A DNA stretch of 64,000 bases, taken from contig JADZEM010000166.1 of assembly GCA_020850535.1 (NCBI GenBank), forward strand, positions 1-64,000, written 5' to 3'. The notes below the pieces were generated by a model. It did not search any database. It saw only the letters and a list, made by a program, of their open reading frames with translations, and was not told the origin of the DNA. The stretch is from Chloroflexota bacterium. GTDB lineage: Bacteria; Chloroflexota; UBA6077; JACCZL01. Every line of letters begins with the position of its first letter. Position 1 is the stretch's first letter. This document shows positions 33,939-45,533 of the stretch, in pieces. A program made the translations under genes and the position numbers.

Positions 33939-35312
33939 TCAGGGCATCCGCGCGCGAGCCAGCACGGCGTCACGGGCGCTGACGGCATCGGCGCGCACGG
34001 CCTCGGCGTCAAGCGTCAGCAGCCGGCCAGCGTCCACCACCACCCGACCATCCACCAGCACAGCCCGCACGTCCGTCCCCCGGCACGAGTAGACCAGCGT
34101 CGTGTACGGGTCGCCGTTGGGCAGGTGGGCGTGAGGGTCCACCACCAGCAGGTCGGCCCGCTTCCCGACCTCGACGCTGCCGATCTGGTCCGCCAGCCCG
34201 AGCGCCCGCGCCCCGCCGAGCGTCGCCACCTCGAACGCCTCACGGGCAGGCAGCGCGCCCGCACCATCGTGGACGGACCCGATGAGCGCCGCCAGCCAGA
34301 GCTGCTGCCAGCCATCGAGCGTGTTGCTGCACGCCGCCCCATCCGAACCGAGCGCCACGTTGATCCCCAGGTCGAGCATCCGGCGCACCGGGGCCAACCC
34401 CGACGCCAGCTTCATGTTCGAGGCTGGGCAGTGGGTCACGTGTGAGCCGCTCCGAGCCACCTCGGCAAGGCCCGCGTCGTCGAACCAGACCCCGTGTGCC
34501 AGCACCAGCCAGGGTCCCGTCAGCCCGATCCGCGCGAAGTACTCCAGGTCGCTGCACCCCAGCTCGGCGCGGACGACCGCCAGCTCTTCCTGCTGCTCGG
34601 AGGCATGCGTGTGGACCCACGCACCGGACCTGGCCCGCTCCGCGACGCCCTGCAGCAACTCCGGCGAGCACGAGAGGATGAAGCGCGGGTTGTAGGCATA
34701 CCGCAGCCTGCCACCAGCCGCGCCGTCCCAGCGGGCACGGAGGGCGTCGCTCTCGGCCAGGGCCGCAGCCGTCGGCTGGCAGAGTCCCGGCGGGACGCCC
34801 TCGCCCCGGTCCATCAGCGCCTGCCCGCCGGTGTAGCGGATGCCAGACGCCTCGGCCGCCTCAAACAGGGCGTCCGTGTGGTGAACGGTGCCCATGTCGA
34901 GGATCGCCGTCGTGCCGGTCCGCAGCAGCTCGGCGATGCCCAGGCGGGCCGACGCCAACAGGCTGGCATGGTCGTGGGCGGCCTCCAGCGGCCAGATGCG
35001 CTCCTTGAGCCACGCCAGCAGCGGGCGCTCCTCGGCCAACCCCCGAAAGAGCGTCTGGCACAGGTGCAGGTGGGCCTGCACCAGCCCGGGCGTCACGAAG
35101 CAGCCCGCCGCGTCGACGATCTGCGCGCCCACGGGGGTGGGCGAGCCGGGCGGCAGCAGCGCGGCTATCGCGCCATCCGCGCCGACCAGCACGTCAGCCT
35201 GCACGACCTCGCGCGCGGGGTTCATGGTCACCACCGTGCCGCCGGCGATCACACGCGGCTCGGCGCGGTGCGGTGTCGGCGCGGCGCCCGCACGGGCGGA
35301 ACGGTCAGTCAT
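33939..35312 (-). CDS. Amidohydrolase, SAH/MTA deaminase-like (8-oxoguanine/triazine type)
   Basis: 457 residues from ATG 35312, with AGGGAAGTG upstream. The metal-dependent TIM-barrel has all ligands: HLHLCQT (metal HxH), VHTHASEQQEEL (His, Glu), VLAHGVWFDD (His), and ALGSDGAACSN (Asp). VTPGLVQAHLHLCQTLFRGL is typical of the ATZ/TRZ and S-adenosylhomocysteine deaminase group. It deaminates or dechlorinates an N-heterocycle such as a purine or s-triazine; the substrate is not determined. It lies upstream of the remnant pair and divergent from the TPR gene. Confidence 0.9.
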   Translation of the reverse strand: MTDRSARAGAAPTPHRAEPRVIAGGTVVTMNPAREVVQADVLVGADGAIAALLPPGSPTPVGAQIVDAAGCFVTPGLVQAHLHLCQTLFRGLAEERPLLAWLKERIWPLEAAHDHASLLASARLGIAELLRTGTTAILDMGTVHHTDALFEAAEASGIRYTGGQALMDRGEGVPPGLCQPTAAALAESDALRARWDGAAGGRLRYAYNPRFILSCSPELLQGVAERARSGAWVHTHASEQQEELAVVRAELGCSDLEYFARIGLTGPWLVLAHGVWFDDAGLAEVARSGSHVTHCPASNMKLASGLAPVRRMLDLGINVALGSDGAACSNTLDGWQQLWLAALIGSVHDGAGALPAREAFEVATLGGARALGLADQIGSVEVGKRADLLVVDPHAHLPNGDPYTTLVYSCRGTDVRAVLVDGRVVVDAGRLLTLDAEAVRADAVSARDAVLARARMP

Positions 35313-35482
35313 CGGCTCACTTCCCTGCCACAACGCCCCTGGACCGTCCCACGGTTGCGGGGCGCATGCTACCCTTCGCACAATCGCGCAGCAGCGCTCG
35401 TTGCGCGATCACTCTAGCTGATCACGATCGGGAGCCGTTCGATGACGCCCGTCACACAGGTGCGCTACCCGGGAGACACACC

Positions 35483-36001
35483 GTGACCGACGAGGCGCGC
35501 CGCGCTGAGGCGTTGCGGCTCTGGACCGAAGGCGGGCGGCTGATTGAGGCGCGACGCTACAACGACGCCATCATCACGCTGACCCGCTCCATCGAGTTGT
35601 TCCCAACGGCTGAGGCGTACACCTTCCGAGGCTGGGCCTTCAGCCACCAGGGGCGCATCGACGAGGCCATTGCCGAGTGCAAGCAGGCCATCGAGGTCGA
35701 TCCGGCGTTCGGCAACCCGTACAACGACATCGGCGCGTACCTGATCCAGCAGCACAAGTACGACGAGGCGATCCCCTGGCTGGAGCGGGCCATCGCGGCG
35801 GAGCGCTACGAGGCCCGCGTCTACCCCTGGGCGAACCTCGGGCGGATCCATGCCACGCGCGGCAACCGCACCGAGGCCATCCGCTGCTTCCGGAAGGCGC
35901 TGGAGGAGCAGCCGGGCTACCACCCGGCCCAGCACATGCTGGAACGGCTGATCGCCGGCACGAACGGCTTCGCGAAGCTGCCCAGCATCCGGGGCCGGTG
36001 A
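35483..36001 (+). CDS. Tetratricopeptide-repeat protein
   Basis: 172 residues from GTG 35483 (GGGAGA upstream). Four TPR units are visible: residues 9-35 (ALRLWTEGGRLIEARRYNDA), 43-75 (AYTFRGWAFSHQGRIDEAIA), 77-110 (NPYNDIGAYLIQQHKYDEAI) and 115-150 (WANLGRIHATRGNRTEAIRC). It is soluble, with no signal peptide, and is a scaffold protein for protein-protein contact; partners are unknown. It is monocistronic, with palindromic repeats after it. Confidence 0.88.
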   Translation: MTDEARRAEALRLWTEGGRLIEARRYNDAIITLTRSIELFPTAEAYTFRGWAFSHQGRIDEAIAECKQAIEVDPAFGNPYNDIGAYLIQQHKYDEAIPWLERAIAAERYEARVYPWANLGRIHATRGNRTEAIRCFRKALEEQPGYHPAQHMLERLIAGTNGFAKLPSIRGR

Positions 36002-36060
36002 TCGTGGAAGCACGCCGGCTGACGTGCGCCGCCGCGCTGTAGTAAAGACGCACCCCCCCA

Positions 36061-36250
36061 TGTCATCCTGAGCGCAGCGAAGGACCTCACCCGCTGACGC
36101 GAACGTTGACGGTAGGCGGGTGGGGTAGCGCTGATGGTGAGCAGACGACGGCAAGTTGACGGTCAGCGGGTAACGGGAGCGTTGACGGTCAGCAGACGAC
36201 GGCAAGTTGACGGTCAGCGGGTGAGGTCCTTCGCTGCGCTCAGGATGACA
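36061..36250. repeat. 38-bp perfect inverted repeat enclosing internal direct repeats
   Basis: Arms 36061-36098 and 36213-36250 are exact reverse complements (outer end TGTCATCCTGAGCGCAGCG). The 114-nt interior carries repeats of GACGGCAAGTTGACGGTCAG at about 36155 and 36200, and GTTGACGGT four times. It lies between two convergent genes (TPR and PNPOx). The same arm is at 38796-38980 and, degraded, at 9533-9596. Confidence 0.85.
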
Positions 36251-36297
36251 ATTGTGATTTGCACGCTTTCACCAACACCCACAGCCCACAATCGTGC

Positions 36298-36771
36298 CTA
36301 CCGGGTGTACTTCGCTGCCCATGCGCCGCGCCACGTCGTGGTGCGCTCAGGCGTCACGCGGATGGTGACGCGCGGGAAGTCCAGCGTCTTCGTCATGTAC
36401 TTCAGGCCGTCGTCGCCGCCCATGTAGCGCCGCGCCATCCGCTCGGCAATCGGCAGCCACGGGCCGCGCACGCTCGGCCCCTCCACGATCTCCGCCGTCC
36501 CCTGCACAACCACCCGCGCATGCGCGCCGTCCGGATCGTCGATGCACAGGCCGACGCGCGGGTCACGCCGAATGTGCGCGATCCACTCCGCCCGCTCCCG
36601 CCCGATGAAGACGTAGCCGTCGCCGTCGTACTCGAACCAGAGCGGCGTCACATACGGGTGCCCGTCGTCGGAGAGGGTCGCCAGCCGGCAAATCCAGGCG
36701 CCAGACAGGAACTCGGCCAGCTCGTCACCAGTGAGGCGCGAGCCTTCCGCATTGCCACCACGCTCGGCCAT
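36298..36771 (-). CDS. Pyridoxamine-phosphate-oxidase-fold (FMN/F420-binding) protein
   Basis: 157 residues from ATG 36771, with GGAGG 7 nt upstream. The split-barrel fold begins LAEFLSGAWICRLATLSDDGHPYVTPLWFEYDGDGYVFIG, followed by RRDPRVGLCIDDPDG and VVVQGTAEIVEG. These match the PNPOx-like family that binds FMN or F420, including F420H2-dependent reductases. It probably handles a flavin or deazaflavin cofactor; the substrate is unknown. The frame stays open upstream into a PAS-like stretch (see 36772-36960). Confidence 0.85.
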   Translation of the reverse strand: MAERGGNAEGSRLTGDELAEFLSGAWICRLATLSDDGHPYVTPLWFEYDGDGYVFIGRERAEWIAHIRRDPRVGLCIDDPDGAHARVVVQGTAEIVEGPSVRGPWLPIAERMARRYMGGDDGLKYMTKTLDFPRVTIRVTPERTTTWRGAWAAKYTR

Positions 36772-36960
36772 GCGCTGACCTCCGTTTGTGCCCGATTGTA
36801 GGCCATCCGCGGCACGAATGACGCCCACGACCGCGCCGTACTCGTCCCTGAGGGGCATGGCCCGAAGGATCGGCAGCGTGTCGTCGGCGATGGACGGCGA
36901 GGCCGCCCTCGCCTGATGCGCCCCGTTTTTGACCGCGCTGTCGTTCTCGTATGAAGGAGG
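36772..36960 (-). pseudogene. Possible PAS-domain remnant upstream of PNPOx gene
   Basis: In the same frame as the PNPOx gene, without a stop, the minus strand reads IADDTLPILRAMPLRDEYG then AVVGVIRAADGL. PLRDxxGxVVGVI is the last beta-hairpin of PAS sensor domains. Third-position GC is coding-like. No good start codon lies upstream, and the region stops near the start of fhs, so it is probably the end of a lost sensor gene. It could instead be an N-terminal extension of the PNPOx protein. Confidence 0.3.
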
Positions 36961-36966
36961 CGCGCC

Positions 36967-38751
36967 ATGTCATCCTTCACCTACGTTCAGCCACGGAGCC
37001 ACACGGTGACACAGGCCCAGACGCCTCGCACGGACAGCCTCGCCGCCGCCCACCGTTCCAGCCTGGAGATCGCCCAGGCAACGCCGCTCCAGCCGATTGC
37101 CGAGATCGCCGCCCGCCTGGGTGTCCAGGACGATGAGCTGATCCCGTACGGTCGGCATGTCGCCAAGCTCGACGCTGCCGCCATCCTCCGGCGGCTGGCG
37201 GACCGGCCGAACGGGCGGTACGTGGCCGTGACGGCAGTCACCCCGACGCCCCTTGGCGAGGGCAAGACGCTGACGACCGTCGGCTTGTCGATGGCGCTCT
37301 CGGCACTCGGCAAGCGGACGGTCGGGACGATCCGGCAGCCGTCGCTGGGGCCGGTCTTCGGCGTGAAGGGCGGCGCGGCGGGTGGTGGCCACAGCCAGGT
37401 GCTGCCGATGGAGTCGCTCAACCTCCATCTGACGGGCGACAATCACGCCGTGGCGCTGGCGCACAACCTGCTGGCAGCGGCCATCGACGCCCACATCCTG
37501 CACGGCAACGCGCTCGGCCTCGATCCGCTCAGCATCTCGTGGCCGCGCGTGGTCGACGTGAACGACCGCGCCCTGCGCCAGATCGTGGTGGGGCTGGGCG
37601 GGCGCGAGAACGGGGTGCCGCGCGAGACTCGTTTCGACATCGCCGTGGCCTCCGAGGTGATGGCGATCCTCGGCCTCTCGCGTGACCTGCGTGAGCTGCG
37701 CCTGCGGCTCGGCGCGATCCAGGTCGGCGTCTCGCGGGACGGGCAGCCGGTCACCGCCGAGCAGTTGCAGGTGGCCGGCGCGATGGCCGTCCTCCTGAAG
37801 GACGCCCTCCAGCCGAACGTGCTCCAGACCACCGAGCACACGCCGATGCTGGTGCACACCGGGCCGTTCGCCAACATCGCGCACGGGAATTCAAGCGTGC
37901 TGGCCGACCTGCTGGCCCTCAAGCTGGCCGACTACGTGGTGACGGAGAGCGGCTTCGGCGCGGACATGGGCTTTGAGAAGCTGATGCACCTGAAGGGGCG
38001 CGCCTCCGGCGTGCTGCCGGATGTGGCGGTGGTGGTCTGCACGGTCCGCGCGCTGAAGGTGCATTCGGGCCGGTTCAAGGTCGCGACCGGCAAGCCGCTC
38101 GATCCAGGCCTCGAACGGGAAGACCCCCAGGCCGTCGCTGAGGGCATGGCGAACCTCGACAAGCACATCGAGAACGTGCGGCGCTTCGGGGTGCCGGCGG
38201 TGGTGGCCGTCAACCGGTTCACCAGCGACTTCCCCTCCGAGATCGAGGCCATCCGCGCGGGGGCTCTGCGTGCGGGGGCGCTCGACGCCCAGGTCAGCGA
38301 CGTCTGGGCCCAGGGCAGCGCGGGCGGCCTGGACCTGGCCCGGGCCGTGGCGAAGGTGGCCGACAGCGGACAGTCTGCGCCGCACTTCTTGTACGACCTG
38401 GACGCCTCGCCGGAAGAGAAGATTCGGGTGGTGGCGCGGGAGGTCTACGGCGCCGCGGATGTCGTGTTTCAACCGCGCGCCCGCCGTCAACTGGCCCAGT
38501 ACGTCGAGCAGGGGCTGGGTGGCCTGCCCGTCTGCATGGCGAAGACGCCGCTCTCGCTCTCGGACGACGCCGCGAAGAAGGGCCGGCCCACGGGCTTCAC
38601 CGTGACCATTCGCGAGGTGCGCGCCTACACCGGAGCCGGCTTCCTGACCCCGGTCGCCGGCGAGATCATGACGATGCCCGGCTTGCCGACAACGGCAGCG
38701 TACCAGCAGATCGACCTGGACGAGAACGGGGACGTCGTCGGCCTGTTCTAA
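36967..38751 (+). CDS. fhs: Formate-tetrahydrofolate ligase
   Basis: 594 residues, slightly longer than usual because of a Ser/Thr/Gln-rich N-terminus of about 30 residues. It has the P-loop TPTPLGEGKTLTTVG, the Fhs signatures RQPSLGPVFGVKGGAAGGG and VLVHTGPFANIAHGNSS, ESGFGADMGFEKLM, and the folate-site residues near the C-terminus (YTGAGFLTPVAGEIMTMPGLP). It makes 10-formyl-THF from formate, ATP and THF for one-carbon metabolism. ATG 36967 follows GGAGG at 36956. It is monocistronic; folD is not adjacent. Confidence 0.97.
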   Translation: MSSFTYVQPRSHTVTQAQTPRTDSLAAAHRSSLEIAQATPLQPIAEIAARLGVQDDELIPYGRHVAKLDAAAILRRLADRPNGRYVAVTAVTPTPLGEGKTLTTVGLSMALSALGKRTVGTIRQPSLGPVFGVKGGAAGGGHSQVLPMESLNLHLTGDNHAVALAHNLLAAAIDAHILHGNALGLDPLSISWPRVVDVNDRALRQIVVGLGGRENGVPRETRFDIAVASEVMAILGLSRDLRELRLRLGAIQVGVSRDGQPVTAEQLQVAGAMAVLLKDALQPNVLQTTEHTPMLVHTGPFANIAHGNSSVLADLLALKLADYVVTESGFGADMGFEKLMHLKGRASGVLPDVAVVVCTVRALKVHSGRFKVATGKPLDPGLEREDPQAVAEGMANLDKHIENVRRFGVPAVVAVNRFTSDFPSEIEAIRAGALRAGALDAQVSDVWAQGSAGGLDLARAVAKVADSGQSAPHFLYDLDASPEEKIRVVAREVYGAADVVFQPRARRQLAQYVEQGLGGLPVCMAKTPLSLSDDAAKKGRPTGFTVTIREVRAYTGAGFLTPVAGEIMTMPGLPTTAAYQQIDLDENGDVVGLF

Positions 38752-38795
38752 TCCAGGGTCGCGCCTCGCACTTCAGCGACTGCAAGAAGCATATG

Positions 38796-38980
38796 ATCCT
38801 GAGCGCAGCGAAGGACCTCACCCGCTGACCGTCAACACTCGCACCACCCGCTGACCGTCATCGTGCGCCCCACCGGCTGACCGTCATCGCGCGCCTCACC
38901 CGCTGGCCGTCTGCGTACGTGTCACCCGCCGACCGTCCACCATCGCGTCAGCGGGTGAGGTCCTTCGCTGCGCTCAGGAT
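38796..38980. repeat. 34-bp inverted repeat enclosing a 26-nt tandem array
   Basis: Arms 38796-38829 and 38947-38980 are exact reverse complements. Between and partly within the left arm is an array of five units starting 38819, 38845, 38871, 38897 and 38923, period 26 nt. Each has a conserved 15-nt core CACCCGCTGACCGTC (one or two changes) and a variable 11-nt spacer. It follows the fhs stop and faces the 3' end of gnd. Confidence 0.85.
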
Positions 38981-39037
38981 GACAATTGCTTCTTGCACTG
39001 ATTCCACGAGGTGACGGCCTGTCCTGACTCCTGGCTC

Positions 39038-40048
39038 CTACTGTTTCGCCTCGCGGTGCCCGCCGAACTCGTAGCGCATCGCCGAGAGCAGCCGGTCCGC
39101 CATCTCTGACTCCCCGCGCGAGCTGAACCGGGCGAAGAGCGCCGCGCTCAGCACCGGCGCCGGCACCGACTCGTCAATCGCGGCGTCCAGCGTCCAGCGC
39201 CCCTCGCCGGAGTCCGAGACGTGCCCGGTGAAGTTGGAGAGCGACGGGTTGTCGTGGAGGGCGCGCGCCGTCAGATCGAGCAGCCACGACGCGACCACGC
39301 TGCCGCGCCGCCAGACCTCGGCAATCGCGGCCAGGTCGAAGTCGTACTGGTAGACCTCAGGGTTCCGGAGCGGCGTCGTTTCGGCATCCGTCTTGTGCTC
39401 GCGCTTGCCGACGTTGGCGTTGTACAGGATGTTGAACCCTTCCGCGAACGCCTCCATCAGCCCGTACTCGATGCCGTTGTGCACCATCTTCACGAAGTGC
39501 CCTGCGCCGTGCTGGCCGCAGTGCAGGTAGCCATGCTCGGCGGTGCTGGTTCCGTCCTTGTCGGGCGTGATGCCGGCCGCCTCAACGCCCGGCGAGAGCG
39601 CCTCCCAGATCGGCGTGAGGCGCTGGACGGTCTCGGCCTCCCCGCCGATCATCAGGCAGTACCCACGGTCCAGCCCCCAGATGCCGCCGCTGGTCCCGAC
39701 ATCCAGGTAGTGGATGCCCATCGGCGCGAGCGACGTGGCGCGACGGATATCGTCGTGGAAGAACGAGTTGCCGCCGTCGATCAGGATATCGCCACGGTCG
39801 AGCAAGGGCGTCAGCGCGGCGATAGTCTGATCCACGATGGCGGCCGGCAGCATCAGCCAGATGGCGCGTGGCCGGCCGAGCGTGCCGATGAACTCCTCCA
39901 TCGAACCAGCGCCCGTCGCACCTTCGCCGCGCAGTTGCTCGACGGCAGCGTAGTTCACGTCGAAGACCACCGGGCTGTGGCCCGCGCGCATCAGGCGGCG
40001 CGCGATGTTGGCGCCCATCCGACCGAGTCCGAGCACGCCGAGCTGCAT
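39038..40048 (-). CDS. gnd: 6-phosphogluconate dehydrogenase, decarboxylating (short form)
   Basis: 336 residues from ATG 40048, with GGGGGAG just upstream; the longer frame has no site. It has the NAD(P)-binding motif [18 protein letters not shown], substrate motif [12 protein letters not shown], then [19 protein letters not shown], and [18 protein letters not shown] with the catalytic Lys and the Glu of IEYG. The length of about 330 puts it in the short, often NAD-dependent class (YqeC/GntZ-like). It oxidises 6-phosphogluconate to ribulose-5-phosphate. zwf and pgl are not in the window. Confidence 0.93.
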   Translation of the reverse strand: MQLGVLGLGRMGANIARRLMRAGHSPVVFDVNYAAVEQLRGEGATGAGSMEEFIGTLGRPRAIWLMLPAAIVDQTIAALTPLLDRGDILIDGGNSFFHDDIRRATSLAPMGIHYLDVGTSGGIWGLDRGYCLMIGGEAETVQRLTPIWEALSPGVEAAGITPDKDGTSTAEHGYLHCGQHGAGHFVKMVHNGIEYGLMEAFAEGFNILYNANVGKREHKTDAETTPLRNPEVYQYDFDLAAIAEVWRRGSVVASWLLDLTARALHDNPSLSNFTGHVSDSGEGRWTLDAAIDESVPAPVLSAALFARFSSRGESEMADRLLSAMRYEFGGHREAKQ

Positions 40049-40140
40049 GGCACTCCCCCTCGCCGTTCCAGGTACGCTCCCGCTCTGTTCCCAGTATCGC
40101 AGGGCGGCGGCCATCCCGCACTCGATTCGGCCAGCCTCGG

Positions 40141-40248
40141 CAGGGCGATTGCACGTTGGGCGGGTCGTGCCGCGTCGTCAGGGCTTGATACCCCCGACTG
40201 CGCGTCTCACAACGTTGTGGGAACCTCAACGAGCATGCAGTTGCCCTG
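40141..40248. repeat. Short member (R6) of the CAGGGCGATTG repeat family
   Basis: Begins CAGGGCGATTGCACGTT and ends CATGCAGTTGCCCTG, 108 bp. Its right third (CCCCCGACTGCGCGTCTC) matches the right end of R5 at 45936-45953. The central stem of the long copies is deleted. No flanking direct repeat is seen. Confidence 0.6.
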
Positions 40249-40299
40249 CCCCGTACTCAATACACCACGGCTGATGCTCTCCCTGTACTGGGCGAGAAG

Positions 40300-40330
40300 A
40301 GCGGCCCGAGGGAGTCTCCCTCGGGCCGCT
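40300..40330 (-). terminator. 14-bp hairpin downstream of groEL
   Basis: AGCGGCCCGAGGGA (40300-40313) pairs perfectly with 40317-40330 around a 3-nt loop. It lies 44 nt past the groEL stop in the direction of transcription, followed there by CTTCTCG. A good terminator for the stress cluster. Confidence 0.7.
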
Positions 40331-40373
40331 CGTGGTTATCTGACTGATTCAGCCTGACCGAGGTCAGACGGGA

Positions 40374-42005
<1,632 letters not shown>

Positions 42006-42025
42006 GTTGCTCCCTTCCTCCGTAG

Positions 42026-42092
42026 CTGTCAGGTATCAGCGGTCAGCATTCAGCGACGGAACACTTTGCTGACGGCTGAAAGCTGACGCCTG
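42026..42092. repeat. Imperfect inverted repeat between groES and groEL
   Basis: TCAGCGGTCAGCATTCAGC on the left and GCTGACGGCTGAAAGCTGACG on the right pair imperfectly. Such CAGCxGTCAGC segments are low-complexity intergenic repeats. It could affect the GroES to GroEL ratio by stabilising the mRNA end, but that is speculation. Confidence 0.4.
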
Positions 42093-42104
42093 TTCGCTCG
42101 TTCC

Positions 42105-42401
42105 TTAGCCTTCGATCACCGCGAGCACGTCGCGCTCGTTCAGGATCAGCAGGTCGTCGTCGTCGTGCTTGAACTCGGTGCCGCTGTACTTGGCGAAGAG
42201 GACGGTGTCGCCAACCTTCAGGTCGAGCGCCACCAGCGACCCGTTGTCCAGGCGGCGGCCCGGGCCAACGGACAGCACCTCGCCCTGCTGCGGCTTCTCG
42301 CTCGCCGTGTCGGGGAGGATGATGCCGCCCTTGGTCTGCTCGTCGCGGCTCTTCGGCTTGACGACCACCCGGTCGCCCAACGGCTTCAGTGACAAGGCCA
42401 T
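42105..42401 (-). CDS. groES: 10-kDa co-chaperonin GroES
   Basis: 98 residues, normal length. LKPLGDRVVVKPKSRDEQT, the mobile loop TKGGIILPDTASEKPQQG that contacts GroEL, and KVGDTVLFAKYSGTEFK are all standard. ATG 42401 follows GAGGAGGG. It caps the GroEL ring. It follows dnaK on the same strand after 95 bp that contain a strong hairpin. Confidence 0.98.
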   Translation of the reverse strand: MALSLKPLGDRVVVKPKSRDEQTKGGIILPDTASEKPQQGEVLSVGPGRRLDNGSLVALDLKVGDTVLFAKYSGTEFKHDDDDLLILNERDVLAVIEG

Positions 42402-42429
42402 TCCCTGACCCTCCTCTTGACGTAGGTGT

Positions 42430-42479
42430 TGGGTACTGGGTTCTGGGTTTCAGGGGAGCCCCCCAGAACCCAGTACCCA
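42430..42479 (-). repeat. 18-bp perfect hairpin between dnaK and groES
   Basis: TGGGTACTGGGTTCTGGG (42430-42447) pairs exactly with 42462-42479 around a 14-nt loop, and part of the sequence is repeated again to 42489. It could terminate the grpE-dnaK transcript or separate it from groESL by processing. Confidence 0.7.
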
Positions 42480-42496
42480 GTACCCAGAACCAGCAA

Positions 42497-44422
<1,926 letters not shown>

Positions 44423-44511
44423 AGTGGATTGTGCCTCCTTGATGTCGTGGGGCCGATGCCTCAGCGCCACGACGAGACGTGCGAACAGTCAGAAAGGGGC
44501 GCGGTCCGCGC

Positions 44512-45132
44512 TCACGCGTGCGACGTGCCCTCGCCGACCGACCGGGAATCGCCCCCGGCCGATGCCGGCGACGTGCTCGACCCCCGCGCGACGACCACCT
44601 GGGCCGGGCGCAGGACGCGCTCGTTGAGGCGGTAGCCGACGCGGTAGACGCTGGCGACCTGCCCCTCGTCGTAGACGGGGTGGGACTCGTAGGCGACGGC
44701 CTCGTGAACGTGCGGATCGAAGAGGTCGCCCTCCGCGCCGATCCGTTCGAGGCCCTGGAGCTGCAGCAAATGCTCGAGCTTCTGGCCGATCAGGGCGACG
44801 CCCTTGGGCCAGGACTGCTCCGCCAGCTCTGCCGGGATGCTTGTGAGCGCCCGCTGGAGATCGTCGATCACGGGCAGAAGCTGCGTGAGCAGGCTGGCGT
44901 TGGCGTCCTTGACCTTCTGCTCCAGCTCCTGGGTCGTGCGGCGCTTGTAGTTGACAAAATCGGCCTGTGAGCGCTGTGCGAGATCCAGGTACGACTCGGC
45001 CTTGCGGCGCTGCTCGTCGGCCTCGGCGCGCGCCTGTTCCAGCTGCGCCTCGACGGTCAACGGCTCGCCGGACGCGCCAGCACCAGCCGCTCCCTGAGGA
45101 TCTGGACTTCGCTCGTGCTGTGGACCGCTCAT
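44512..45132 (-). CDS. grpE: Nucleotide exchange factor GrpE
   Basis: 206 residues from ATG 45132, with GGAGG 6 nt before. The N-terminal 30 residues are disordered, followed by a long coiled coil (VEAQLEQARAEADEQRRKAE) and the family motif DFVNYKRRT. The beta domain ends with EAVAYESHPVYDEGQVASVYRVGYRLNERVLRPAQVVVA. It promotes ADP release from DnaK. It is first in the stress operon, 115 bp downstream of the CIRCE element. Confidence 0.97.
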   Translation of the reverse strand: MSGPQHERSPDPQGAAGAGASGEPLTVEAQLEQARAEADEQRRKAESYLDLAQRSQADFVNYKRRTTQELEQKVKDANASLLTQLLPVIDDLQRALTSIPAELAEQSWPKGVALIGQKLEHLLQLQGLERIGAEGDLFDPHVHEAVAYESHPVYDEGQVASVYRVGYRLNERVLRPAQVVVARGSSTSPASAGGDSRSVGEGTSHA

Positions 45133-45246
45133 CGGCACCTCCTGGTCCCGAACAGAGGCGCGCGGTGGCCGACAGAGCCCACCACACACCAGAAATGTCT
45201 AGTGGAGTTGTATCGGCCGGCTCGTAAGAGGCCCGTATGACGAGTG

Positions 45247-45273
45247 TTAGCAATCTATTAGATCGAGTGCTAA
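45247..45273 (-). promoter_or_regulatory. CIRCE operator (HrcA-binding site)
   Basis: TTAGCAATC-N9-GAGTGCTAA, one base off the consensus TTAGCACTC-N9-GAGTGCTAA. It lies 115 nt before the grpE start. In other bacteria the HrcA repressor binds it and releases after heat shock. hrcA itself is not in the window. No clear -35/-10 pair was found around it. Confidence 0.92.
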
Positions 45274-45339
45274 CGCCGAGGACCGTCGAGCGCCCCTGTT
45301 TGACCTTGAGGTGTCAGGCGCGGGGCCGATGATGGTGCG

Positions 45340-45533
45340 CTACAGCAGCCGGATCGGTCCTGGATACTGAGCCGGGCGTGCGTCGGCGGTCAGTTGTAGC
45401 GTGACGCCCTCAGCGTGACGCCCTCGCTGATGGCCTGCGCCAGCAGCAAGCGGTCAAATGGGTCTTTGTGAAGAGGCGGCAGGAGGGCGATGGTGGCAGC
45501 ATGCTTCCCGGTGATGGCGAACTCGGTGTAGCC
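45340..45533 (-). pseudogene. vapC (PIN-domain toxin) remnant, 5'-truncated and frameshifted
   Basis: The minus strand from 45533 reads GYTEFAITGKHAATIALLPP then LHKDPFDRLLLAQAISEGV, the C-terminal half of PIN-domain VapC toxins (H..DPFDR.L..QA). A 14-bp tandem duplication (AGCGTGACGCCCTC at 45398-45411 and 45412-45425) then shifts the frame. Removing one copy restores TLQLTADARPAQYPG and a stop at 45340-45342. The 5' part, including the first catalytic Asp, is missing: homology ends exactly where repeat R4 begins. Confidence 0.8.

Noticed and set aside
38819-38947. CRISPR array
   Set aside because: The core is 15 nt and the spacers 11 nt, far below any CRISPR type; the core also belongs to the surrounding palindrome and there are no cas genes.
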